Positions 33,124-40,993 of a DNA stretch of 64,000 nt are shown piece by piece. A model generated the notes under the pieces. It was not told where the DNA came from. It ran no database searches and saw only the letters and a list, made by a program, of their open reading frames with translations. The stretch is from Streptomyces sp. NBC_01429 (GTDB taxonomy: Bacteria > Actinomycetota > Actinomycetes > Streptomycetales > Streptomycetaceae): assembly GCF_036231945.1 (NCBI RefSeq), contig NZ_CP109599.1, positions 5,855,501 through 5,919,500 of the forward strand. Reading direction: 5' to 3'. Made by a program: the position numbers and the translations under genes. Within the stretch, counting starts at the first letter, position 1; every line of letters starts with the position of its first letter.

Positions 33124-33708
33124 TCAGCCGCCCGCGCCGGGGCGGACCGGCGTGCCGCTGGAGTACACCGCGCCGGGGTGCGCAACCGCCCCGGGGTGCG
33201 CTACGGCGCCGGGGTGCGCCACCGCGCGCGCCCGGGACGCCTCGATCTCCGCGTACGCCTGTTCGCGCCCCTCCCAGTGGGAGCCCTCGACCGATTTGCC
33301 GGGCTCCAGGTCCTTGTAGACCTGGAAGAAGTGGGTGATCTCCAGCAGATCGAAGTCGGAGACATCGGTGATCTCCTGGAGCATGGCGTGCCGGGGATCG
33401 TCGGACGGTACGCACAGGACCTTCTCGTCCGGCCCCTTCTCGTCGCGCATCATGAACATGCCGAGGGCCCGGCAGCGGATCACACAGCCGGGAAACGTCC
33501 GCTCGCCCACCAGCACCAGCGCGTCCAGCGGATCACCGTCCCGGCCCAGGGTGCCGTCGATGTAGCCGTAGTCGGCCGGATAACGGGTGGCGGTGAACAG
33601 GGTCCGGTCGAGCCGGATGCGCCCGGCGGCGTGATCCATCTCGTACTTGTTGCGCGACCCCTGCGGGATCTCCACGGTGACGTCGAACGCGGTCGGATCG
33701 GATGCCAT
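33124..33708 (-). CDS. ppa: Inorganic pyrophosphatase, soluble family I
   Basis: A 194-residue enzyme hydrolysing pyrophosphate. Family I motifs are intact: E-I-P-Q-G-S-R-N-K-Y-E, R-Y-P-A-D-Y-G-Y-I, D-G-D-P-L-D-A-L-V, and K-G-P-D-E-K. After the ~165-residue core the C-terminus has an unusual tail of V-A-H-P-G-A repeats (coded by 18-bp repeats at about 33170-33235). The ATG at 33708 matches the family N-terminus. It may be co-transcribed with the enolase gene downstream. Confidence 0.92.
   Translation of the reverse strand: MASDPTAFDVTVEIPQGSRNKYEMDHAAGRIRLDRTLFTATRYPADYGYIDGTLGRDGDPLDALVLVGERTFPGCVIRCRALGMFMMRDEKGPDEKVLCVPSDDPRHAMLQEITDVSDFDLLEITHFFQVYKDLEPGKSVEGSHWEGREQAYAEIEASRARAVAHPGAVAHPGAVAHPGAVYSSGTPVRPGAGG
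33170..33235 (-). repeat. 18-bp tandem repeats in the 3' end of ppa
   Basis: Three near-identical 18-bp units code for A-V-A-H-P-G and extend the pyrophosphatase C-terminus beyond the family's usual length. Such repeats often change number between strains. Confidence 0.7.
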
Positions 33709-34152
33709 GACAATCGCCTCCACACCAGGAATCCGACCACGCATCGCGGCGGCCCGCAGCTCACGGCGCATTCGGGCGCACCGGCACGGCGCCCCGCGCG
33801 CCCGCCGGCCGCGTTGACACGCGGTCCGAGGGGCGGCTGTAATGGTGCGCGTGTCGCGTGACACCGGCCAAAGAGCAGTGGGCCGGCCGGCGGTCGGGCG
33901 AGCACCTTCACCGAGGGACCACGCCATGAGTTCACACTCCGCGCCTCGCGACTGATCCGAGCCACCGGGCGCACCGCGCGCCTCAAGGGCCGCGCTCCGA
34001 GCGCCGTCCCGCAGGTCATCCCCGTCCTTGACGCACCGTGCCGCGCCTCGCCGTGCCGGGCCGCGCTTCGCCGTGCCGGGCCGCGCCAGGCAGTGTTCCG
34101 GCGCCGTCACCGAGGACAGCCGCACTCACTTCTTACGGAGAGCCCACACCGC
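33709..34152. other. Divergent intergenic region with a 9-codon ORF and short repeats
   Basis: This 444-bp gap should hold the promoters of ppa (leftward) and the nitroreductase/hemerythrin gene (rightward). A mini-ORF at 33926-33955 (M-S-S-H-S-A-P-R-D) has a good ribosome site, GAGGGA, 7 bp upstream. At 34040-34087 a unit GCCGTGCCGGGCCGCGC is repeated. No other gene is evident. Confidence 0.5.
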
Positions 34153-35097
34153 ATGCCCATGTCCTTCAACCAGACCGTCATCGAGGAGTTCCGCGCCAAC
34201 GAGGGAAAGGTCGGCGGCCCCTTCGAGGGCGGTGACCTCCTCCTGCTGACCACCACCGGCGCCCGGTCGGGCGCCCGGCACACCGTGCCGCTCGGCTACG
34301 TCCGCGACGGCGAGCGGCTGCTGCTCGTCGCGTCGGCGGGAGGCGCGCGCCATCACCCCGCCTGGTACCACAACCTGCTGGCCCATCCCGTGGTCACGGT
34401 GGAGATCGGCACCGAGCGCTACGAGGCCGTCGCCGTCCCCGCCGAGGGCGCGCGGCGCGACCGGCTGATGGAGCGGGTCGTCCGCGTCGCGCCCGGATAC
34501 GGCGACTACCAGGCCGGAACGTCCAGACTGCTGCCCGTCGTGGTGCTGGAACGCCCGCGGTACGAGGAGCCCGGAGTCCCCGCTGCGGTTCCTCGGGAGA
34601 TCACCACGCTCGCGGACAAACTGCTGGAGACGCACACCTGGCTGCGCGCGCAGCTGCGGTACGTACGCTCCGAGGCCGATGCCCATCTCGCGGCGCGGGC
34701 CGCCCACCAGGGACCCGGGGAACCGCCCGCGCCGGGGCTGGGCATGCGGATCCGGCAGCACTGCCTCGCCTTCTGCGACGCCCTGACGTTCCATCACACC
34801 GGCGAGGACGCGCACATCTTCCCCGCCCTCGCGCACCACCACCCCCGGCTGCGCGACACGCTCGACCGGCTCGGGGAGGAACACCGTACGATCGCGCGGA
34901 TCAAGGACGAACTGACCGCCCTGCTGGCCGACATAGGCACCGCTGACCCGGACCGATTCCGTACCGAACTGGACCGGATCACCGGCGAGTTGGAGGCGCA
35001 TCTCGACTACGAGGAGGAGTCACTGCTCCCCGTACTGGCGGAGGTCCCGTTCCCGCCGACGGCACCTGACGTATCCGCGGCGCCGCCGTCGCCGTGA
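34153..35097 (+). CDS. Nitroreductase (Ddn-like) fused to a hemerythrin HHE domain
   Basis: A 314-residue two-domain protein. The first ~145 residues match the F420-dependent nitroreductase/DDN family (G-A-R-S-G-A-R-H-T-V-P-L, H-P-A-W-Y-H-N-L-L-A-H-P, E-A-V-A-V-P-A-E-G-A-R-R). The last ~150 residues form a hemerythrin-like four-helix bundle with iron ligands (R-Q-H-C near 215, H-H-T-G-E-D, E-E-H-R, H-L-D-Y-E-E-E). A fusion of a deazaflavin enzyme with an oxygen/NO-binding di-iron module suggests a redox stress role. Its 3' end overlaps the convergent symporter gene by 91 bp. Confidence 0.85.
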   Translation: MPMSFNQTVIEEFRANEGKVGGPFEGGDLLLLTTTGARSGARHTVPLGYVRDGERLLLVASAGGARHHPAWYHNLLAHPVVTVEIGTERYEAVAVPAEGARRDRLMERVVRVAPGYGDYQAGTSRLLPVVVLERPRYEEPGVPAAVPREITTLADKLLETHTWLRAQLRYVRSEADAHLAARAAHQGPGEPPAPGLGMRIRQHCLAFCDALTFHHTGEDAHIFPALAHHHPRLRDTLDRLGEEHRTIARIKDELTALLADIGTADPDRFRTELDRITGELEAHLDYEEESLLPVLAEVPFPPTAPDVSAAPPSP

Positions 35098-36125
35098 GGT
35101 GACTGCCGGGGAAGCCCGGCGGAGGGCCGGCCGACCTCGTCGGCCCTCCGCGCCCGGTACGCCATCCAGGCGGCCACCAGGGCGCCCGACACGTTGTGCC
35201 ACACCGAGAACACCGCGGCGGGCAGCGCGGCCAGCGGGCTGAAGTGCGCGGTGGCCAGCGAGGCGGCGAGCCCCGAGTTCTGCATGCCGACCTCGAACGC
35301 CATGGCGCGGCTCGCGGGCGGCCCGAGCCGGGCCAGCTTCCCGGCGCCGTAGCCGAGTGCCAGCCCGAGACCGTTGTGCAGCACCACCGCGACGAACACC
35401 AGCAGAGCCGCCGACTTGATCGCCGCCGCACTCCCCGCCACCACCACGGCGACGATCACGGCGATCGTCACCGCCGAAAGCCACGGCAGCGCCCCCAGCG
35501 CCCGGTCCACGTACCGCCCCGCCAGCAGCCGCAGCGCCAGCCCCGCGAGGACCGGGAGCAGCACGGTCTTCAGGATGTCGGTGACCATGGCCCCCGCGTC
35601 GACCGGCAGGAACTCACCCGCCAGCAGCAGTGTCAACGGCGGTGTCACGAGAGGCGCGAGCACCGTCGACACCGTGGCCACCGACACGGACAGCGCCACA
35701 TCGCCCCGCGCCAGATAGGTGACCACATTGGACGAGGTACCACTCGGCGCACACCCGACCAGGATCACCCCCGCCGCCAACTGCGGCGGCAGCCCGAGCC
35801 CGTTCGCGATCAGCCAGCCCAGCCCCGGCATGATCACGTAGTGCGCCACCAGCCCGAGCCCCACCGCCCAGGGCCGCCTGGCGACCCCCTGGAAGTCCTT
35901 CGGCGTCATCGTCAGCCCCATGCAGAACATGACGACGCCCAACAGGTACGGCACGGACGTCTTCCACTCCGCGAACGCCCCGGGCAACACCAGCCCGAGC
36001 GCCCCCGCGACCAGCACCAGCACCGGAAACACGGTCACAGCCCGCCGGGCCGCCCGATCGGCGGCGTCACGCCCGGCGGGGGACTCGTGTTCGTCTTCGC
36101 GTTCGCATTCGTTTTCTGATCGCAC
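35007..36125 (-). CDS. Bile acid:sodium symporter-family transporter
   Basis: A 372-residue membrane protein with about ten hydrophobic segments of the BASS/SBF family. Typical signatures include G-V-V-M-F-C-M-G-L-T-M-T near residue 70 and G-C-A-P-S-G-T-S-S-N-V-V near 135, and later G-M-Q-N-S-G-L-A. It moves a carboxylate together with Na+, the substrate unknown. The GTG at 36125 is chosen because hydrophobic sequence starts soon after it; no strong ribosome site is visible. The last 30 codons overlap the preceding convergent gene. Confidence 0.85.
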   Translation of the reverse strand: MRSENECEREDEHESPAGRDAADRAARRAVTVFPVLVLVAGALGLVLPGAFAEWKTSVPYLLGVVMFCMGLTMTPKDFQGVARRPWAVGLGLVAHYVIMPGLGWLIANGLGLPPQLAAGVILVGCAPSGTSSNVVTYLARGDVALSVSVATVSTVLAPLVTPPLTLLLAGEFLPVDAGAMVTDILKTVLLPVLAGLALRLLAGRYVDRALGALPWLSAVTIAVIVAVVVAGSAAAIKSAALLVFVAVVLHNGLGLALGYGAGKLARLGPPASRAMAFEVGMQNSGLAASLATAHFSPLAALPAAVFSVWHNVSGALVAAWMAYRARRADEVGRPSAGLPRQSPHGDGGAADTSGAVGGNGTSASTGSSDSSS

Positions 36126-36241
36126 GGCGCGATGCAACGCCTCACGGCCGCGCTCCGCAACACCGTCTCGGCATATGGCCACGGAGTCGCACAAACACCG
36201 CGCCACGGGGGCCCAGGAACACGGAGAGCGCTCGACGAAGA

Positions 36242-36281
36242 AGGCCGTCGACCGCGCCATGACGGCGGCGGTCGACGGCCT
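36242..36281 (-). terminator. Hairpin downstream of glnA
   Basis: AGGCCGTCGACCGC pairs perfectly with GCGGTCGACGGCCT around 12 bases. It lies 90 bp after the glnA stop. Confidence 0.7.
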
Positions 36282-36371
36282 CGACTCACGAGCGGACATC
36301 TCGGGGCAGCGCCCCGTTGCGACCCGGGCGCCAGCCTGGAAGGCGTTTGCGCGGGTCAGCGGTGGTTCGGC

Positions 36372-37781
36372 TTAGATGTCGAAGTACAGCTCGAACTCGT
36401 GCGGGTGCGGGCGCAGCTGGATGGGGGCGATTTCCTTGGTGCGCTTGTAGTCGATCCAGGTCTCGATCAGGTCCGAGGTGAAGACGCCGCCCGCCTGGAG
36501 GTACTCGTTGTCCGCCTCCAGCGCGTCCAGGACGGCCGGGAGGGAGGTCGGGACCTGGGGGACGCCCGCGTGCTCCTCGGGAGCCAGCTCGTAGAGGTCC
36601 TTGTCGATCGGCTCGGCCGGCTCGATCTTGTTCTTGACGCCGTCGAGGCCCGCGAGGAGGAGGGCCGAGAAGGCCAGGTACGGGTTGGAGGACGGGTCCG
36701 GGGCGCGGAACTCGACGCGCTTGGCCTTCGGGTTCGAGCCCGTGATCGGGATGCGCATCGCGGCGGAGCGGTTGCGCTGCGAGTAGACCATGTTGACCGG
36801 GGCCTCGAAGCCGGGGACCAGGCGGTGGTACGAGTTGACCGTCGGGTTGGTGAAGGCCAGCAGCGACGGGGCGTGCTTGAGGATGCCGCCGATGTAGTAG
36901 CGGGCCATGTCCGAGAGGCCCGCGTAGCCCTGCTCGTCGTAGAAGAGCGGCGTGCCGCCCTGCCACAGGGACTGGTGGACGTGCATGCCGGAGCCGTTGT
37001 CACCGAAGATCGGCTTGGGCATGAAGGTCGCGGTCTTGCCGTTGCGCCAGGCGACGTTCTTCACGATGTACTTGAAGAGCATCAGGTCGTCGGCCGCGGC
37101 GAGCAGCGTGTTGAACTTGTAGTTGATCTCGGCCTGGCCGGCGGTGCCCACCTCGTGGTGCTGGCGCTCGACCTGGAGGCCGGACGCCTCCAGCTCCAGG
37201 GAGATCTCGGCGCGCAGGTCGGCGAAGTGGTCGACCGGCGGGGCGGGGAAGTAGCCGCCCTTGTAGCGGACCTTGTAGCCGCGGTTGTCCTCGACCGCGC
37301 CGGTGTTCCAGGCGCCGGCCTCGGAGTCGATGTGGTAGAAGCCCTCGTTGGCGGTGGTGTTGAAGCGCACGCTGTCGAAGACGTAGAACTCGGCCTCCGG
37401 GCCGAAGTACGCGGTGTCCGCGATGCCGGTGGAGGCGAGGTACGCCTCCGCCTTCTTGGCGATGTTGCGCGGGTCGCGGCTGTACTGCTCGCCCGTGATC
37501 GGGTCGTGGATGAAGAAGTTGATGTTCACGGTCTTGTCGCGGCGGAAGGGGTCCACCCGGGCCGTCGACAGGTCCGCGCGCAGCGCCATGTCCGACTCGT
37601 GGATCGCCTGGAAGCCGCGGATCGAGGAGCCGTCGAAGGCCAGCTCCTCGTTCGGGTCGAACGCCTTCGCCGGGATCGTGAAGTGCTGCATCACGCCAGG
37701 CAGGTCGCAGAACCGGACGTCGACGAACTTCACGTCCTCGTCCGCGATGAACTTCTTGGCCTCGTCGGCGTTCTGGAACAT
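36372..37781 (-). CDS. glnA: Glutamine synthetase I
   Basis: A 469-residue GSI, the main ammonia-assimilating enzyme. Motifs: F-D-G-S-S-I-R-G-F near residue 50, the metal/active-site segments F-G-P-E-A-E-F-Y and N-G-S-G-M-H-V-H-Q, R-N-R-S-A-A-M-R-I-P, R-A-P-D-P-S-S-N-P-Y, and the adenylylation tyrosine in L-Y-E-L-A-P-E-E near 395. Start ATG at 37781 behind GGAGGAGGAGC. A regular GlnR box lies upstream at 37878-37916. It is activated by GlnR during nitrogen limitation and inactivated by adenylylation on the Tyr, from family knowledge. Confidence 0.97.
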   Translation of the reverse strand: MFQNADEAKKFIADEDVKFVDVRFCDLPGVMQHFTIPAKAFDPNEELAFDGSSIRGFQAIHESDMALRADLSTARVDPFRRDKTVNINFFIHDPITGEQYSRDPRNIAKKAEAYLASTGIADTAYFGPEAEFYVFDSVRFNTTANEGFYHIDSEAGAWNTGAVEDNRGYKVRYKGGYFPAPPVDHFADLRAEISLELEASGLQVERQHHEVGTAGQAEINYKFNTLLAAADDLMLFKYIVKNVAWRNGKTATFMPKPIFGDNGSGMHVHQSLWQGGTPLFYDEQGYAGLSDMARYYIGGILKHAPSLLAFTNPTVNSYHRLVPGFEAPVNMVYSQRNRSAAMRIPITGSNPKAKRVEFRAPDPSSNPYLAFSALLLAGLDGVKNKIEPAEPIDKDLYELAPEEHAGVPQVPTSLPAVLDALEADNEYLQAGGVFTSDLIETWIDYKRTKEIAPIQLRPHPHEFELYFDI

Positions 37782-37877
37782 CCAGCTCCTCCTCCTCCCG
37801 TCCCGGGGAGGGGCGGGGGTTATCGGTCGTGCGGCCAGTGCGGTGGCACACGCTGGACCCGACCATAGGTTTCCGGG

Positions 37878-37916
37878 ATTTCTCCAGCATGACCCATTTG
37901 TTTCGCCGAAGTTAAC
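37878..37916 (-). promoter_or_regulatory. GlnR box upstream of glnA
   Basis: Read on the minus strand, GTTAAC-n6-GAAAC-n6-GTCAT-n6-GAAAT, a regular four-half-site GlnR operator. It lies about 100 bp before the glnA start codon. Confidence 0.85.
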
Positions 37917-38034
37917 CAGCCTGGGCGTGCGCCGGGCGTACGACGGCTCCGCTCCGCTACCCCCGTACCCCGTCCCCATGCCTCCCGCCAACCCCGTTCC
38001 GGGTGCCCGAACACCGCCGCAGTACCGTGGACGG

Positions 38035-38502
38035 GTGGATAACAGGCAAGCAATCGGATCGTGGCTCTCCGGACCGCGCGCGGCGGCCGAACAGATGGGC
38101 GTCGACTTCGGCTACCGGGGTGAACGGCTCGGTCTGCCGGAGCACGGGCCCGGCTCCATCGCCCCGCTCGGCCGGCGCTTCGGCGCCCTGTTCGTGGACT
38201 GGGCGCTCTGCATGCTGATCGCATACGGACTGCTCTCCGGCGGTGACTGGCAGGCGTCGGGGAACTGGGCGCTCGCCGTCCTGCTCGTCCTCAGCCTGCT
38301 CACCGTCGGGACGGTCGGCTTCACCCCCGGAAAGCGCCTCTTCGGCCTGCGGGTCGTCGCGGAGAACGGCGAGCGGATCGGACCGGTCCGCGTGCTCATC
38401 CGTACCGTACTGCTCTGCCTGGCCATCCCGGCGCTGGTCTGGGACCGCGACGGACGCGGTCTGCACGACCGCCTCGCCCGTGCCGTGCAGGTGCGGATCT
38501 GA
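38035..38502 (+). CDS. RDD-family membrane protein
   Basis: A 155-residue protein: a ~50-residue cytoplasmic start, then the RDD domain with R-R-F-G-A-L-F-V-D-W near residue 52 (where the family has R-x-x-A-x-x-x-D), a second helix near 80-98, and F-T-P-G-K-R-L-F-G-L-R-V-V, ending in W-D-R-D-G-R-G-L-H-D-R-L-A. It is transcribed divergently from glnA. Function unknown; RDD proteins are often ion transporters or membrane anchors. Confidence 0.88.
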   Translation: MDNRQAIGSWLSGPRAAAEQMGVDFGYRGERLGLPEHGPGSIAPLGRRFGALFVDWALCMLIAYGLLSGGDWQASGNWALAVLLVLSLLTVGTVGFTPGKRLFGLRVVAENGERIGPVRVLIRTVLLCLAIPALVWDRDGRGLHDRLARAVQVRI

Positions 38503-38548
38503 CATCCGCGTCCGCGGAAGGCAGGCGGAAGGCAGGCGGAACGTAGGA

Positions 38549-38584
38549 GAGGGTGGCCCGGAACTCGCGTTCCGGGCCACCCTC
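38549..38584. terminator. Bidirectional hairpin between RDD and DUF4191 genes
   Basis: GAGGGTGGCCCGGAAC and GTTCCGGGCCACCCTC form a perfect 16-bp stem with a 4-base loop, then TT. It serves convergent genes. Confidence 0.8.
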
Positions 38585-38610
38585 TTGTCACATACGCGTA
38601 CGTGTGAAGG

Positions 38611-39309
38611 TCAGCGCGCCTTTCCGCCGCGCGGCATCCGCATGCCCTTGGGCATCGGCCCCTTCGGCAGCGGCATGTTGCTCATCAGGTCGCCCATCGC
38701 GCGCAGCCGGTCGTTGGCCGCCGTGACCTGCGGTCCCGCCAGGACGCGCGGGAGCTTGAGCATGGTCGTACGGACCTTCTTCAGCGGCACCTGGCCCTCG
38801 CCGTCACCGACGATGATGTCGTGCACCGGCACATCGACGACGATGCGCGCCATCCGCTTCTTCTCGGCGGCGAGCAGGCCCTTCACCCGGTTCGGGTTGC
38901 CCTCGCCGACCAGCACGATGCCCGCCTTGCCGACCGCCCGGTGGACGACGTCCTGGCTGCGGTTCATCGCGACCGCGGGCGTCGTGGTCCAGCCACGGCC
39001 CACGTTCTCCAGAACAGCCGCCGCGGCGCCCGGCTGGCCCTCCATCTGACCGAAGGCCGCGCGCTCGGCCCTGCGGCCGAAGACGATCGCCATCGCGAGG
39101 AACGCCAGGATGAACCCGAGGATGCCCAGATAGATGGGGTGGTTGATCAAGAAACCGATCGCGAGGAAGACACCGAAGGTGACGATTCCCACACCCGCGA
39201 GGATAAGTCCGACTTTCGAGTCGGCTTTCCGGGTCATCTTGTAGGTGAGGGCGATCTGCTTCAGTCGCCCCGTGTTCGCAGCAGTGTCTGCGTTTTCCTT
39301 CCTCGCCAT
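38611..39309 (-). CDS. DUF4191 membrane protein
   Basis: A 232-residue protein with two adjacent membrane helices (about residues 35-80) after a charged start. The cytoplasmic C-terminal part has G-R-R-A-E-R-A-A-F, G-Q-P-G-A-A, the segment R-G-W-T-T-T-P-A-V-A, and V-G-K-A-G-I-V-L-V-G-E-G. It ends in Gly/Lys/Pro-rich sequence. The family is widespread next to lipA in actinobacteria and of unknown function. The ATG at 39309 gives the expected N-terminus (A-R-K-E-N). Confidence 0.88.
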   Translation of the reverse strand: MARKENADTAANTGRLKQIALTYKMTRKADSKVGLILAGVGIVTFGVFLAIGFLINHPIYLGILGFILAFLAMAIVFGRRAERAAFGQMEGQPGAAAAVLENVGRGWTTTPAVAMNRSQDVVHRAVGKAGIVLVGEGNPNRVKGLLAAEKKRMARIVVDVPVHDIIVGDGEGQVPLKKVRTTMLKLPRVLAGPQVTAANDRLRAMGDLMSNMPLPKGPMPKGMRMPRGGKAR

Positions 39310-39319
39310 ACCCAGAAGT

Positions 39320-39634
39320 TTACGTGGCGTGGGAAGTGGCGTCCGACACCGCCTCCAGTACGTGCTGTGTCTCGACCCGGTCCTTGGCCCGGCTGCGGTC
39401 CTCCAGCACGGCCGTCCAGGCGTTGCGGCGCGCCGTGCGCTGGCCGCCGGCGAGGAGGAGGGTCTCCATCGCGCGCAGCGCGCCGGAGAGGGAGGGGAGC
39501 GGGGGCAGGGCCAGGGCGGTGCGCGAGGCGGCCGCCGCGGCCTGGGCGACGGAGCCCTCGGCGGGGACGCCCGCGGTGCGGCGCGCGGCGGCGTCCGCGG
39601 TGTGGTGTACGGGTCGTACCGGCGCGACCTGCAT
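39320..39634 (-). CDS. Small conserved hypothetical protein between lipA and DUF4191
   Basis: A 104-residue protein with an Ala-rich centre and a helical C-terminal half (L-P-S-L-S-G-A-L-R-A-M-E-T-L-L, A-R-R-N-A-W-T-A-V-L-E-D). I recall a small hypothetical gene in this place in Streptomyces. It ends 10 bp before the DUF4191 start on the same strand, so it is probably co-transcribed. No function is evident. Confidence 0.6.
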   Translation of the reverse strand: MQVAPVRPVHHTADAAARRTAGVPAEGSVAQAAAAASRTALALPPLPSLSGALRAMETLLLAGGQRTARRNAWTAVLEDRSRAKDRVETQHVLEAVSDATSHAT

Positions 39635-39784
39635 GGTGGCGGTCCCCTCGCAGAGGTGAAGGCGTTGAGCGCGTGTGCGCGGTGCGTGAATCCAGCGTCA
39701 CTCACTGGTGTTACCAGGGCGTGACCGAGCGGTCAAACGCGCATGAAACCCTGACGCGGGTACGGACGCGGCCCTCCGAACGCC

Positions 39785-39836
39785 GACGCGGCCCGTGCCA
39801 CCGCCCCTGCCTGCGGGGAAGCGTACGGGCCGCGTC
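39785..39836 (-). terminator. Hairpin downstream of lipA
   Basis: GACGCGGCCCGT pairs with ACGGGCCGCGTC around a GC-rich loop that can itself pair. It lies 40-90 bp after the lipA stop. Confidence 0.65.
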
Positions 39837-39876
39837 GCGCCATGAGTTACTGGCGGGTAATCGCTTGTGTTCCGAT

Positions 39877-40842
39877 TCACACGGCCTGGCCGGCCACCGC
39901 CGCGCCGCGCCGCTCGTTCGCCTGCTGGTACAGCCGGCCCGCGCGGTACGAGGAACGCACCAGCGGACCCGACATGACGCCCGAGTAGCCGATCTGGTCG
40001 GCCTCGTCCTTCAGCTCCACGAACTCCTGCGGCTTCACCCAGCGCTCGACCGGGTGGTGCCGGGGCGACGGACGCAGATACTGCGTGATCGTGATCAGTT
40101 CGCACCCGGCGTCGTGCAGCTGCCGCAGCGCGTCACTGACCTCGGCGCGCTCCTCGCCCATGCCCAGGATCAGGTTGGACTTGGTGATCAGCCCCGCCTC
40201 GCGGGCGCGCGTGATCACTTCGAGGGAGCGCTCGAACCGGAACCCGGGACGGATCCGCTTGAAGATGCGCGGCACCGTCTCGACGTTGTGCGCGAGCACC
40301 TCAGGGCGGGACGAGAAGACCTCGGCCAGCTGCTCGGGCACCGCGTTGAAGTCGGGGATGAGCAGCTCGACCTTGGTGTGGCCGCTCTCGCGGTCCGCCG
40401 TCAGGCCGTGGATCTGGCGCACGGTCTCCGCGTACAGCCAGGCGCCGCCGTCCTCCAGGTCGTCCCGCGCGACACCGGTGATCGTGGCGTAGTTCAGGTC
40501 CATCGTGACGACGGACTCACCCACGCGGCGCGGCTCGTCGAGGTCCAGCGCCTCCGGCTTCCCGGTGTCGATCAGGCAGAAGTCGCAGCGCCGGGTGCAC
40601 TGCTCACCGCCGATGAGGAAGGTCGCCTCGCGGTCCTCCCAGCACTCGAAGATGTTGGGACAGCCGGCCTCCTGGCAGACCGTGTGCAGTCCCTCGCTCT
40701 TCACGAGTTTCTGGAGCTGCTGGTACTCGGGGCCCATTTTCGCCCGGGTCTTGATCCACTCGGGCTTGCGCTCGATGGGGGTCTGGCTGTTCCGGACCTC
40801 CAGGCGCAGCATCTTGCGTCCGTCGGGTGCGACAGCGGACAC
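39877..40842 (-). CDS. lipA: Lipoyl synthase
   Basis: A 321-residue radical SAM enzyme inserting two sulfurs into protein-bound octanoyl groups. The auxiliary cluster motif is C-Q-E-A-G-C-P-N-I-F-E-C near residue 60, the radical SAM motif C-T-R-R-C-D-F-C near 95, and the conserved R-S-S-Y near the C-terminus supplies the Ser ligand. The GTG at 40842 behind GAGAGG matches the family start (S-A-V-A-P-D-G-R-K). It lies 151 bp from lipB on the same strand, and acts on the LipB product. Confidence 0.97.
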   Translation of the reverse strand: MSAVAPDGRKMLRLEVRNSQTPIERKPEWIKTRAKMGPEYQQLQKLVKSEGLHTVCQEAGCPNIFECWEDREATFLIGGEQCTRRCDFCLIDTGKPEALDLDEPRRVGESVVTMDLNYATITGVARDDLEDGGAWLYAETVRQIHGLTADRESGHTKVELLIPDFNAVPEQLAEVFSSRPEVLAHNVETVPRIFKRIRPGFRFERSLEVITRAREAGLITKSNLILGMGEERAEVSDALRQLHDAGCELITITQYLRPSPRHHPVERWVKPQEFVELKDEADQIGYSGVMSGPLVRSSYRAGRLYQQANERRGAAVAGQAV

Positions 40843-40993
40843 GTCCGGCACCTCTCTCTGCTGGCGCGGCATTCGATTCTTCGGCGAACACCAGGTTACG
40901 CCCGTTATTTGCGTGGCATTACGTCTGGCCAACCCGTGGCCAAGGGGGCGCATTCCCCCGGGCGGTGGCGCCGGGGGGCGGGGGCTTCGGGGG

